From DATMER01 sp034667225 (GTDB lineage Bacteria > Acidobacteriota > Thermoanaerobaculia > Multivoradales > UBA5704), in contig JAXDKG010000066.1 in assembly GCA_034667225.1 (NCBI GenBank), positions 1 through 64,000 on the forward strand: a stretch of DNA of 64,000 nucleotides, read 5' to 3'. A model generated the notes under the pieces. That model was given only the letters and a program-made list of their open reading frames with translations, made no database searches and was not told where the DNA came from. Positions 56,599-64,000 of this stretch are shown piece by piece (the first letter of the stretch is position 1; each line of letters starts with the position of its first letter). Both the position numbers and the translations under genes were made by a program.

Positions 56599-57842
56599 GA
56601 CTCTGCGTGCGAGTGGCAGATCTCCAGGATCTCGGCTTCTTCCAGGATGCGCACCGACTCCTTGGCCCTCTGGAAGATCGCGCGCACCAGCTCGGGCTTC
56701 TTCTCGATCCCCCGCTCCTGCAGCCAATAGGTCACGTTCGACTCGCCGCTCATCGGGCCGACCTCGATGATCTGACGGCCGCCGATCAGGCTCGCCGGCA
56801 CCGACGAGTACACCAGGTCCGCCAGCCACTCCTCGCCCCGGGCCCGCGCCTTGATGATCGCCGCCGCGTGTACGCCCGTACCCGTTCGGAAGGCATCCTT
56901 CCCCACCACCGGATAGTTGTCCGGCAACGGCACGCCCGTCTTCTCCGACACGAGCACGCAATACTCCCGGAGCTTGGAGAGATCGCGGTCGATCCACCCC
57001 AGGAGCTGCATGTTGACCAGCAGCAGGTCGATCCCGCAGTTGCCCACCCGCTCGCCGATGCCCACGGCCGTTCCGTGCAGGCGGTCGGCGCCGGCCTCAG
57101 CCGCGGCCAGCGCGTTGATCACGGCCAGGCCACGGTCGCGATGGCCATGCCAATCCACCTGGACGTCCTCGCCGGTCGCGTCCACCACCTCGCGGATGAA
57201 GCGGATTACGTTGCGCGCGCCGTTCGGCGTGGCATGCCCCACCGTGTCGGCCACACAGACCCGCCGGGCTCCGGCCTCCACTGCCTCGGTGTAGAGGCGG
57301 CGCAGGTCCTCGGGAGCGGCGCGGGTGGTGTCCTCGGTGACGTACATCACCGGCAGCCCCTCCCTGACCGCGAGCTCGACCGCGTCGCGGGTCAGGCGGA
57401 GCATCTTGTCCATGGTCCAGCCCTCGGCGTACTGCCGGACGGGAGAGGAGCCGATGAAACAAGCGGCCTCGATCACGACTCCGGTCCTCTGCACGATGTC
57501 CGCGATCGGCTGGATGTCGGCGGCGACCGTGCGGGCAGCGCAATTCGGGTAGATCGGCAGCTTGTGCTCCGCGATCTCGCGGGCCAGCCGCTCCACGTCG
57601 CGGACCACGTGCGCACCCGCGCCGGGCAGGCCGAGGTTGGCCGATTCGATCCCGAGATCGGCCATCAGGTGCAGCATGCGCACCTTGTCCTCGATCGCCG
57701 GATTCTTTACGGACGGCGACTGCAGACCGTCGCGGAGCGTCTCGTCGTCCAGCTCCACCCTGCCGCGGGCGGGACGAAGCTCCTGGCCCTTGGCGCGGTT
57801 CCAGTCGTAGATGAGATCCGACTCTTTGGGCTGCATCAACAA
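56595..57842 (-). CDS. LeuA-like (2-isopropylmalate/homocitrate synthase family) acyltransferase without regulatory domain
   Basis: A 415-residue DRE-TIM metallolyase. LDDETLRDGLQSP is the signature start (metal Asp), VDWHGHRDRG holds the HxH metal ligands and GIGERVGNCGID the second family signature. The C-terminal leucine-feedback domain of full-length LeuA (about 500+ residues) is missing, so it may be an unregulated isopropylmalate synthase, a homocitrate synthase or another claisen-type enzyme. The neighbouring dehydrogenase fits any of these. No LeuC/LeuD is present in the window. Confidence 0.8.
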   Translation of the reverse strand: MLMQPKESDLIYDWNRAKGQELRPARGRVELDDETLRDGLQSPSVKNPAIEDKVRMLHLMADLGIESANLGLPGAGAHVVRDVERLAREIAEHKLPIYPNCAARTVAADIQPIADIVQRTGVVIEAACFIGSSPVRQYAEGWTMDKMLRLTRDAVELAVREGLPVMYVTEDTTRAAPEDLRRLYTEAVEAGARRVCVADTVGHATPNGARNVIRFIREVVDATGEDVQVDWHGHRDRGLAVINALAAAEAGADRLHGTAVGIGERVGNCGIDLLLVNMQLLGWIDRDLSKLREYCVLVSEKTGVPLPDNYPVVGKDAFRTGTGVHAAAIIKARARGEEWLADLVYSSVPASLIGGRQIIEVGPMSGESNVTYWLQERGIEKKPELVRAIFQRAKESVRILEEAEILEICHSHAES

Positions 57843-57847
57843 ATCTC

Positions 57848-58945
57848 CTACTTCGCTGCTACTTCACGGCCGACTGCCCGGGCGATCAGATCGCCCACCT
57901 GCGAGGTGGTGAGCGAGCCGCCCAGGTCGGGAGTGGTCTGCCCCTCCCGGAACGTGCGCGCCATGGCATCCTCCATGGCCTGGGCCGCTCCGGAGTGGCC
58001 GAGATAATCCAGCATCAGGGCGGACGAAAGGATGGCGCCGGCCGGATTGGCCTTGCCGGTGCCCGCGTACTTGGGCGCCGAGCCGTGGACCGGCTCGAAC
58101 ATCGAGGTCTGCCCGGGGTGCAGGTTCGCCGAGGCCGCGACCCCGAGACCGCCCTGAAGAGCGGCGCCGAGATCGGTCACGATGTCGCCGAACATGTTGT
58201 TCGTCACGACCACGTCGAAGCTCTGCGGGTTCTTGACCATCTGCATGGTCAGGGCGTCCACGAACAGATGGCGCGACTCGATCCGCGGATACTCCGCCCC
58301 GACCTCGGCGAACACGCGCTGCCACAGGTCGTGGCCGTAGCGCATCACGTTCGACTTGTCGCTCATGCACACCTCGCGGCGGCCGTGCGTGACCGCATAC
58401 TCGAAGGCGGCACGGATGATGCGCTCCACCCCCTTGCGGGTATGGATCTCCTCCTGCACCGCGATCTCGTCGGACGTGCCGCGCTTGAAGTTGCCGCCTA
58501 TGTTCACATAGGCGCCCTCGGTGTTCTCGCGGAAGATCACCATGTCCACGTCCTTCTCCGTCCGGTCCTTCAAAGGACACATACGGGGATCGTAGAGCTT
58601 GATCGGCCGCAAATTGATGTAGAGGTCGAGCCCGAAGCGGATGCCTAACAGGATGTCCGCGGCGTGCTTCATGTCCGGCACGCGGGGATCGCCATAGGCG
58701 CCGATGAAGATGGCCGAGTAATTCTGCCGGAAGTCGTCCAGGGCGCCTTCGGGCATGGTCTCGCCGGTGGCGAGATAACGGTCGGCGTCCCAGTCGAGAT
58801 GGACCAGCTCCAGGGGGAGGTCCCAGGCCTCGGCGGCGGACTCCAGGACCTTGACCGCCTCCGCGGTCACATCCTTGCCGGTGCCATCGCCGGGCAGGAC
58901 CGCGATGCGCTGCGGCCGTCGGTCTTTGGGGTGGACAGGGTTCAT
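57848..58945 (-). CDS. Isocitrate/isopropylmalate dehydrogenase family protein
   Basis: A 365-residue beta-decarboxylating dehydrogenase. LPGDGTGKDVTAEAV starts the fold, NLRPIKLYD and REN(T)EGAYVNIGG form the substrate region, DALTMQMVKNPQSFDVVVTNNMFGDI the metal/NAD site in pieces, and FEPVHGSAPKYAG the adenine loop. It could be LeuB, homoisocitrate or tartrate dehydrogenase; pairing with the LeuA-like gene 5 bp downstream favours a 2-oxoacid chain-extension pathway. Start ATG at 58945. Confidence 0.85.
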   Translation of the reverse strand: MNPVHPKDRRPQRIAVLPGDGTGKDVTAEAVKVLESAAEAWDLPLELVHLDWDADRYLATGETMPEGALDDFRQNYSAIFIGAYGDPRVPDMKHAADILLGIRFGLDLYINLRPIKLYDPRMCPLKDRTEKDVDMVIFRENTEGAYVNIGGNFKRGTSDEIAVQEEIHTRKGVERIIRAAFEYAVTHGRREVCMSDKSNVMRYGHDLWQRVFAEVGAEYPRIESRHLFVDALTMQMVKNPQSFDVVVTNNMFGDIVTDLGAALQGGLGVAASANLHPGQTSMFEPVHGSAPKYAGTGKANPAGAILSSALMLDYLGHSGAAQAMEDAMARTFREGQTTPDLGGSLTTSQVGDLIARAVGREVAAK

Positions 58946-58955
58946 GGGCGGGATG

Positions 58956-59855
58956 CTAGCACGAGGCCCGCCGGGCCTCGCGGGGCTCGGTTTCTTCCAC
59001 GAGGCGCTGCTCGCGCAGGGCAGCATTGGCGCGATTCGCGCGCCAGGCGCCCGCCACCCGTCCCGCCGCCGGCTGCGGCATCCCGCGGGTCACCGCCACC
59101 TCCTTGGGAGCCAGCCCGAGCTCGAAGGCGAACGGGATCTCGGGGGAGAGCCAGGCCGAATGGAGCGGCGGCCAGGCGAAGCCGTTGGACGGCAGACAGA
59201 ACAGATCCGGCAGCAACTGCGCCCCGGAGACCTCGGCGCGCAGCGGCCAGGCGACGGCCACCGGGGACGGTTTCCGCACATCGATCCGCTTGAGGCGTCC
59301 GTCGGAGTTCTGGGCATAGCCGCGCAGCCGCACCTGGAAGTAGCGCACCGTGTCGTCCCAGGAGCCGAGGCGAGGACCCTCTCCGATCCCCGCTCCCGCG
59401 GAGACCGCCGACATGTCGCGCCAGGCCCGGACTTCCAGCGTCCCGCCATGCTCCACCCGCCAGCGCCAGGGACCGTCGCCCGCGTCCACCGTCGGGCGCG
59501 GGAAGTCCAGACGAGCGCCGAAGGCCGGCTGATGCGACACGAGGCGCACGCCGGGGGCGACCCAGCCCGGCATCAGCATGCGGCGGAACAGGACCGAGGG
59601 CGTCCCCTCGCGGTCCAGCACGTAGAAACGCAGGTTGAACTGCGGATAGCCGACCCGGATCAGCGGCAGGGCCGCGAGGCGGACGGCGTCCTGATGAAAC
59701 AGCAGGGCGGAGGCGAAAACCCAGTCCTGCCCCTCCGAAGTGTGGAGCTGATAACGGAGCGGGGCCGGCGGCTCGGGCAGGGTTTCCGCGGGGAGGGCCC
59801 AGTTGAGGTAGAGGCAGTCGCGCACCGTCATCGCCAGCTTCATTGAGAGAACCAT
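58956..59855 (-). CDS. DUF2071 (YqjF-type) protein
   Basis: A 299-residue protein of the YqjF/DUF2071 family, acetoacetate-decarboxylase-like fold, unknown function. Recognisable parts are LYLNWALPAETL near the start, RVGYPQFNLRFYV, and PGVRLVSHQPAFGARLDF. The stop lies 10 bp before the dehydrogenase start, so it probably heads the four-gene operon ending with xerD. In-frame upstream starts (MVLSM, MKLAM) are both plausible. Confidence 0.75.
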   Translation of the reverse strand: MVLSMKLAMTVRDCLYLNWALPAETLPEPPAPLRYQLHTSEGQDWVFASALLFHQDAVRLAALPLIRVGYPQFNLRFYVLDREGTPSVLFRRMLMPGWVAPGVRLVSHQPAFGARLDFPRPTVDAGDGPWRWRVEHGGTLEVRAWRDMSAVSAGAGIGEGPRLGSWDDTVRYFQVRLRGYAQNSDGRLKRIDVRKPSPVAVAWPLRAEVSGAQLLPDLFCLPSNGFAWPPLHSAWLSPEIPFAFELGLAPKEVAVTRGMPQPAAGRVAGAWRANRANAALREQRLVEETEPREARRASC

Positions 59856-59946
59856 AGCAGGGAGCGGGCGTACCGGGGAAGGAGCAGGCGCGGTCGTCTG
59901 TTAAAGTGGACGGCCCAGAGGAACAATGACCACGGAGACCATACTT

Positions 59947-61602
59947 ATGAAACATCGCAACATCTTGATCCTGCTCGGGTTGCTGTCCCTGCCCGCGAGT
60001 CTCGTCGCGCAGACTCCCGCGGACCGCGCCGCGGCAGAGATCGACCGCGACGCCATCGAAGGCCCGGTCCGTTTCCTGGCGGACGACCTGCTCGAAGGGC
60101 GCGGCCCGGCGAGCCGGGCCGACAAGCTGACCCAGCTCTACCTGTCCACCACTCTGGAGATGATGGGCTTCGAGCCGGGCGGCGACAAGGGCAGCTACCT
60201 GCAGCCCTTCGACATCGTCGGCATCGACTCCAAGCCTCCCCAGACCTGGGACTTCACCAAGGGGGGCCAGAAGGTCTCCCTCAAGAACTTCGACCAGTTC
60301 ATCGCCGCGAGCGGCGTGCAGAAGGACCGCTCCGTCATCCAGAACGCCGAGCTGGTCTTCGTCGGCTACGGCATCCAGGCGCCCGAGTTCCAGTGGGACG
60401 ACTACAAGGGGATGGACCTCAAGGGCAAGGTCCTGGTGATGCTCAACAACGACCCCGAGGGGGATCCCAAGCTGTTCGAGGGCAACCGGCGGCTTTACTA
60501 CGGCCGCTGGACCTACAAGTACGAGAGCGCGGCACGGCAGGGGGCGGCCGGGGCGATCATCGTCCACACTACGCCGTCGGCCGGCTACGCCTGGCAGGTG
60601 GTCCAGACCTCCTGGACCGGCGAGCAGTTCGAGCTGCCCGCCGAAAACGAGCCGCGCATCCAGGTCTCAGCCTGGACGACCGAAGACGCCGCCAGGCAGA
60701 TCGCCAAGCTGGGCGGTCACGACCTGGACGCGCTGATCAAGCAGGCCCAGAGCCGTGACTTCAAGCCGGTGCCGCTTGGAGTGACCACCTCCCTGACCCT
60801 GGAAAACAAGATCTCGCGCAAGAAGACGGCCAATGTCGGCGGCCTGCTGCGCGGGAGCGATCCGAAGCTCAAGGAAGAGGTGGTGGTTTACTCCGCGCAC
60901 CACGATCACCTGGGGATTGGCGAGCCGGACAAGGAGGGCGACAAGATCTACAACGGCGCCCTCGACAACGCCGCGGGCACGGCCCAGGTCCTGGCGATCG
61001 CCAAGGCGTTCGCCGCCCTGCCCGAGCCGCCGAAACGCTCGGTCCTGATCCTCTTCGTGGCGGCCGAAGAGCAGGGGCTGTTGGGGTCCGAGTACTACTC
61101 CAAGCACCCGACCTTCCCCGCCGGGCGGATCGCGGCCAACATCAACTACGACGGCGGCAACATCTTCGGCCCCTCCGAAGAAGTCGCCTTCATCGGCATG
61201 GGCAAGTCCTCGCTGGACCAGGTGGTGAAAACCCTGGCGGCGAAGCAGACCCGGCAAGTGGTAGGCGACCAGTTCCCGGACAAGGGCTTCTTCTACCGCT
61301 CCGACCAGTTCAACTTCGCCCGCATCGGCGTGCCCGCGATCTACCTGGACACCAGCACCAAGCTCAAGGGCAAGCCCGCGGAGTATGGCAAGGAGAAGAT
61401 CGAGGCCTGGGAGGCCGCGCACTATCACCAGCCGAGCGACGAGCTGACGCCCGACTGGAGCTACGACGGCATGATCGACGACGCCCGTCTGGGCTTCTTC
61501 GCCGGCCTCCAGATCGCCAACACGGACCAGCTCCCCGCCTGGAATCCGGGCGACGAGTTCGAAGCAGCTCGCAAGCAGGCGATCCAGCAAGCGGGAAAAT
61601 GA
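59947..61602 (+). CDS. Secreted M28 zinc aminopeptidase with PA domain
   Basis: About 551 residues. Signal peptide (MKHRNILILLGLLSLPASLVA), PA domain (about 130-270) and an M28 peptidase core. Zinc ligands: SAHHDHLG, GALDNAAGTAQ (bridging Asp), FVAAEEQGLLGS (general base Glu and ligand Glu), NINYDGG, and the final His in YHQPSDE. It trims peptides outside the cytoplasm. ATG at 59947 chosen for the signal peptide; one at 59926 is also in frame with an AGAGGA site. A terminator follows. Confidence 0.92.
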   Translation: MKHRNILILLGLLSLPASLVAQTPADRAAAEIDRDAIEGPVRFLADDLLEGRGPASRADKLTQLYLSTTLEMMGFEPGGDKGSYLQPFDIVGIDSKPPQTWDFTKGGQKVSLKNFDQFIAASGVQKDRSVIQNAELVFVGYGIQAPEFQWDDYKGMDLKGKVLVMLNNDPEGDPKLFEGNRRLYYGRWTYKYESAARQGAAGAIIVHTTPSAGYAWQVVQTSWTGEQFELPAENEPRIQVSAWTTEDAARQIAKLGGHDLDALIKQAQSRDFKPVPLGVTTSLTLENKISRKKTANVGGLLRGSDPKLKEEVVVYSAHHDHLGIGEPDKEGDKIYNGALDNAAGTAQVLAIAKAFAALPEPPKRSVLILFVAAEEQGLLGSEYYSKHPTFPAGRIAANINYDGGNIFGPSEEVAFIGMGKSSLDQVVKTLAAKQTRQVVGDQFPDKGFFYRSDQFNFARIGVPAIYLDTSTKLKGKPAEYGKEKIEAWEAAHYHQPSDELTPDWSYDGMIDDARLGFFAGLQIANTDQLPAWNPGDEFEAARKQAIQQAGK

Positions 61603-61676
61603 AGAAAGTCACGGCAGCCGGGTTAACTTTTTTCCCGGGACCGTGTCTATTAGAAATGGCATAGCGCCAACGCCTC

Positions 61677-61722
61677 GGCCGGGGGCACAGGCTCTGACCT
61701 GAGCCCCCGGCCCTTTTTTTTC
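61677..61722 (+). terminator. Rho-independent terminator after the M28 peptidase
   Basis: Ten-base arms (GGCCGGGGGC and GCCCCCGGCC) around a 16-base loop, followed by eight T (61714-61721). It stands 10 bp before the stop of the convergent CHAT gene. Confidence 0.88.
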
Positions 61723-61731
61723 TCAGCGCAT

Positions 61732-63558
61732 TTACCGGACATCCAACTCGCGCAGGACTCGGAAGCCTACATCCGTGTAGTGGCTGCCTGGCTTCTGAGC
61801 GTTTCGACGGGCGGGGCGGCAATTCGTGGAAGCGGACCTGTAGCTCCCGCCTCGTTTTACCCGCTCTTCCCCGGAGCTCGGGCCTGTCGGATCGGTGACG
61901 GGGCCCGACTCGTAGAGTCCATACCAGTCCTGCACCCACTCCCAGACGTTGCCGTACATGTCGTAGAGATACCAGTCGTTCGTCCGGAAAGAGCCGGCCG
62001 GGGCGAGTCCGTCAAAACCATCCCCATGTAGGCAGTTGCCTCCCGGCAACTTGTGCGGACCGCGAGCGGCGTACTCCCATTCCGCCTCCCTGGGCAGGCG
62101 ATACACCCGGCGACCCTCCCGGGCATTCAGCCTTTCGATGAACTCTTGCGCCTCATCCCAGGAAACTTTGCTGACAGGCAGACTGTCCTCGCGGCTCTTG
62201 CTGTGGACGGTGTTGGGCTCGACAACCTCCCTCCACTGCCGCTGCGTCACCTCTCGGGCACTCAGGCAGAAGGGGCGCGAAATCGTAACCCTGTGCCTCG
62301 GCTTTTCGTCGTCCTCTCCGCCATCCGAGCCCATCAGGAAGCTGCCAGCGGGAATTCGCACGAAGTCCATCTTCATATCCTTGGGGGAGGGGCACATGCT
62401 CGCAGCAGGAATCGGAGGAGCAGGTGGCATCCGTTCCGGGGCCGTGGTCTTCGAGTACCAGATGCCGCAGGCTGACAACATCATCAGGATAATCACGAAG
62501 GCAGCGTAGAGGCCCCGAGAAGGTTTCCAGGGAAAAATCTTTCCATCAGGGGCCGAAAGGAAAAGGACCGGGATGGCCCAGCCAATCCCCTTCCCCGCTG
62601 CGCACATCGCTTGACGTCCCCGGCTCAGCGCCCAATCCACCGGACGCCGCCTTGCGAGCGCACCGTAGAACCGGCGCGAGAAGGCAACGGCCATGTCGTC
62701 GTAAATGGGATGCTGCATCCCCACGACAGCAGGAATCCCCTGTTTGGCAAGACTCTGCGCCACACCGGCGAAGAGATCCTCCCCCGCGCCACGAGCACTG
62801 TCGCAGGCGTTCAGGAGGATCAGTCGCAGTGATTCGTCATCGTCGAGCACCCCCGCGAGCCTCGCTCCATCGACCAGATCGGCCTCGCCAATGGAATCCT
62901 CAAAGAGGAGCGCTCCTTGCCCCTGGTTCTGGAGGAAAGTGCCGTGCCCGATGAAGTGAAGGACGTGGTACTGCCCGCCGTCGAGGCGCATCTCCAGGGC
63001 GCTGAGGGTCGGCGGCTCAAGCTTTTCGATCTTGACGAGCCCCAGGGTCTCGCGCCAGCCCAGCGCCTTGCGGATGTCCGCCACCTCCTGGTCCGCATCC
63101 AGGGACGGAGACCCCGGAGGGCTGGGCACCACGACGAGCACCCGGATGGGCCAGGCTGTCCTCAGAACGGGGAAAGGGTTGCCGGCCACGTCCCGCACCA
63201 CGGGCGTTTTGATTGACATGGCGATGAACGAGTTGCCTGTATTGAGGAGCTCCCACAGCCAACCAGAAACCTTTCGATGCAGCCGCAGGCGCACACGCAG
63301 GCCGCGTTTTGCCCCCCGTTCAGGCACGTTGACAGCCATGAGGTCTCGCACCTGCTTGACGAAGACGGCGTCGTAGAGTCGCTTTCCAAGCTCGCTGCCC
63401 GAGATCTCCGGATGCTGCCGGAGAGCTCGCGCCAGTTCCTCCATCTCCTTCTCGAAAGGCGCGAGCTGGATTTCCGCACGAGCCTCCTTACCCCCACACC
63501 TTGCCTTGACATCATCCAAGCCGATCCACACGTCGAAGTCGATGTGTTTCCGGATCAT
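61732..63558 (-). CDS. CHAT protease - membrane helix - SUMF1 (FGE-sulfatase) fusion protein
   Basis: A 608-residue protein. N-terminal helical part (1-115); CHAT caspase-like protease (about 135-335) with the dyad His205 (HFIGHG) and Cys252 (LLNACDSA); one membrane helix (about 350-368); a proline linker; SUMF1/formylglycine-generating-enzyme domain (about 398-605; FVRIPAGSFLMGSD, REVTQRQWREV, YGNVWEWVQDW, VKRGGSYRS). The FGE-type catalytic cysteines were not confirmed. In predicted bacterial conflict and signalling systems, caspase-like proteases pair with FGE-sulfatase domains that seem to bind ligands; a role in programmed response is inferred. Coupled to the upstream gene by ATGA. Confidence 0.88.
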   Translation of the reverse strand: MIRKHIDFDVWIGLDDVKARCGGKEARAEIQLAPFEKEMEELARALRQHPEISGSELGKRLYDAVFVKQVRDLMAVNVPERGAKRGLRVRLRLHRKVSGWLWELLNTGNSFIAMSIKTPVVRDVAGNPFPVLRTAWPIRVLVVVPSPPGSPSLDADQEVADIRKALGWRETLGLVKIEKLEPPTLSALEMRLDGGQYHVLHFIGHGTFLQNQGQGALLFEDSIGEADLVDGARLAGVLDDDESLRLILLNACDSARGAGEDLFAGVAQSLAKQGIPAVVGMQHPIYDDMAVAFSRRFYGALARRRPVDWALSRGRQAMCAAGKGIGWAIPVLFLSAPDGKIFPWKPSRGLYAAFVIILMMLSACGIWYSKTTAPERMPPAPPIPAASMCPSPKDMKMDFVRIPAGSFLMGSDGGEDDEKPRHRVTISRPFCLSAREVTQRQWREVVEPNTVHSKSREDSLPVSKVSWDEAQEFIERLNAREGRRVYRLPREAEWEYAARGPHKLPGGNCLHGDGFDGLAPAGSFRTNDWYLYDMYGNVWEWVQDWYGLYESGPVTDPTGPSSGEERVKRGGSYRSASTNCRPARRNAQKPGSHYTDVGFRVLRELDVR

Positions 63559-64000
63559 GGGATCTCATCTCCCAGGCTCCAGAAAACCCCCTCCCAAAGC
63601 TCGCGGACCATTTCATCCTCGACCTGCCCAACCTCTTCCTGTACCGAGAGGAGGATCTCCCTGGCTTCCTGGACCCGGCCGCAGGCTGCCAAGGCCGACG
63701 CCGCCCGGGCTGCGCAGGTGACCCGGTCATCGAGAGTGCGCGAGCAAGTCACGGCCGCTTGGAAGCACTCTGCCGCGGCTTGAAGGTCGCCCAGCTCCTC
63801 CTGGCGGTGTCCGAGCCAGATTCGGATCTCCAGGGTGAGCGCGCGCAAGGCCTCCCGCGGAGCCTCGCTCCTCTCGCCCAGGATGTCGGCCAGCTCTGAC
63901 GCCTGCCGGACGAACCCCACACACCGCCACCTGCGCTCGGGCCGCTCATCGAGCAGGAGCAGGGCGTTTCCCACCTTGAACCGGAGCAGAACCTCCTCGT
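63555..64000 (-). CDS. Helical (TPR-like) protein, partial at window edge
   Basis: The C-terminal about 148 residues of a gene that continues past 64000; the frame is open to the edge, so no start can be given. The chain is alpha-helical with leucine/alanine-rich helix pairs such as LGDLQAAAECFQAAV and ALAACGRVQEAREILL, typical of TPR repeats. Its stop overlaps the CHAT gene start (ATGA), so it is the upstream partner in a two-gene unit and may be the sensor or adaptor for the protease. Confidence 0.7.
   Translation of the reverse strand, partial: EEVLLRFKVGNALLLLDERPERRWRCVGFVRQASELADILGERSEAPREALRALTLEIRIWLGHRQEELGDLQAAAECFQAAVTCSRTLDDRVTCAARAASALAACGRVQEAREILLSVQEEVGQVEDEMVRELWEGVFWSLGDEIP

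Overview
This is a 64 kb piece of a GC-rich bacterial chromosome. Gene content fits Acidobacteriota best (possibly the Thermoanaerobaculia/Holophagae side): fused NuoCD beside NuoB and NuoI, KorAB 2-oxoacid:ferredoxin oxidoreductase, CoxLMS-type molybdenum hydroxylase, PQQ-like propeller proteins, secreted S8 and M28 peptidases, and an NRPS. No rRNA, tRNA or CRISPR array was recognised, so the phylum is an inference.

Layout. 0.2-9.7 kb (minus): a nine-gene operon in which neighbours overlap by 4 nt or abut. It holds a complete molybdenum hydroxylase (CoxM, CoxS, CoxL, CoxG) with an amidase, FdrA, a DUF1116/AllG-like protein and a metal-dependent cyclase-family hydrolase inserted between the subunits; it looks like a catabolic pathway for a nitrogenous, probably heterocyclic, compound. 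9.8-18.7 kb: a secreted protein, a yeast-Fcy1-like cytosine deaminase, a glycogen-debranching-type glucosidase, two tandem membrane-anchored PQQ-propeller paralogues, a rhodanese without its cysteine, and a GT4 glycosyltransferase. 18.7-22.2 kb: small, partly broken genes (YcxB-like, an S41 tail, a frameshifted M23 peptidase, a DUF4440 protein). 22.3-24.9 kb: an AT-richer island with a SIR2-like gene and a DUF4268 nuclease-like gene, each followed by an attC-like hairpin, so it reads as integron-type gene cassettes without an integrase in view.

24.9-26.8 kb is almost all tandem repeat: two different arrays, both with a 21-bp unit carrying an imperfect palindrome. Two further 21-bp arrays lie at 36.8-37.2 and 55.4-55.6 kb. 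26.8-36.8 kb carries tyrS (TTG start, with a possible leader peptide), a Glu/Leu/Phe/Val dehydrogenase, proC, secreted proteins, korAB and a GNAT. 37.3-42.3 kb is an A-T-C-A-T NRPS; its second A domain carries a palindromic repeat in frame. 42.4-47.2 kb: nuoBCDI and a two-component system. 47.5-55.3 kb: a subtilase, a SpoIIE-type phosphatase, a lytic transglycosylase and an FHA/AAA+ activator with a degenerate GAFTGA loop. 55.7-59.9 kb: operon of a DUF2071 protein, IPMDH-type dehydrogenase, LeuA-like synthase and XerD. 59.9-64 kb: M28 peptidase, then a CHAT-protease/SUMF1 fusion coupled to a helical-repeat gene that runs off the end.

The most unusual signals are the 21-bp quasi-palindromic arrays (period equal to two DNA helical turns, shared architecture with different sequences), the attC-flanked SIR2/DUF4268 cassettes, the hydroxylase/FdrA operon, and the CHAT-SUMF1 pair.
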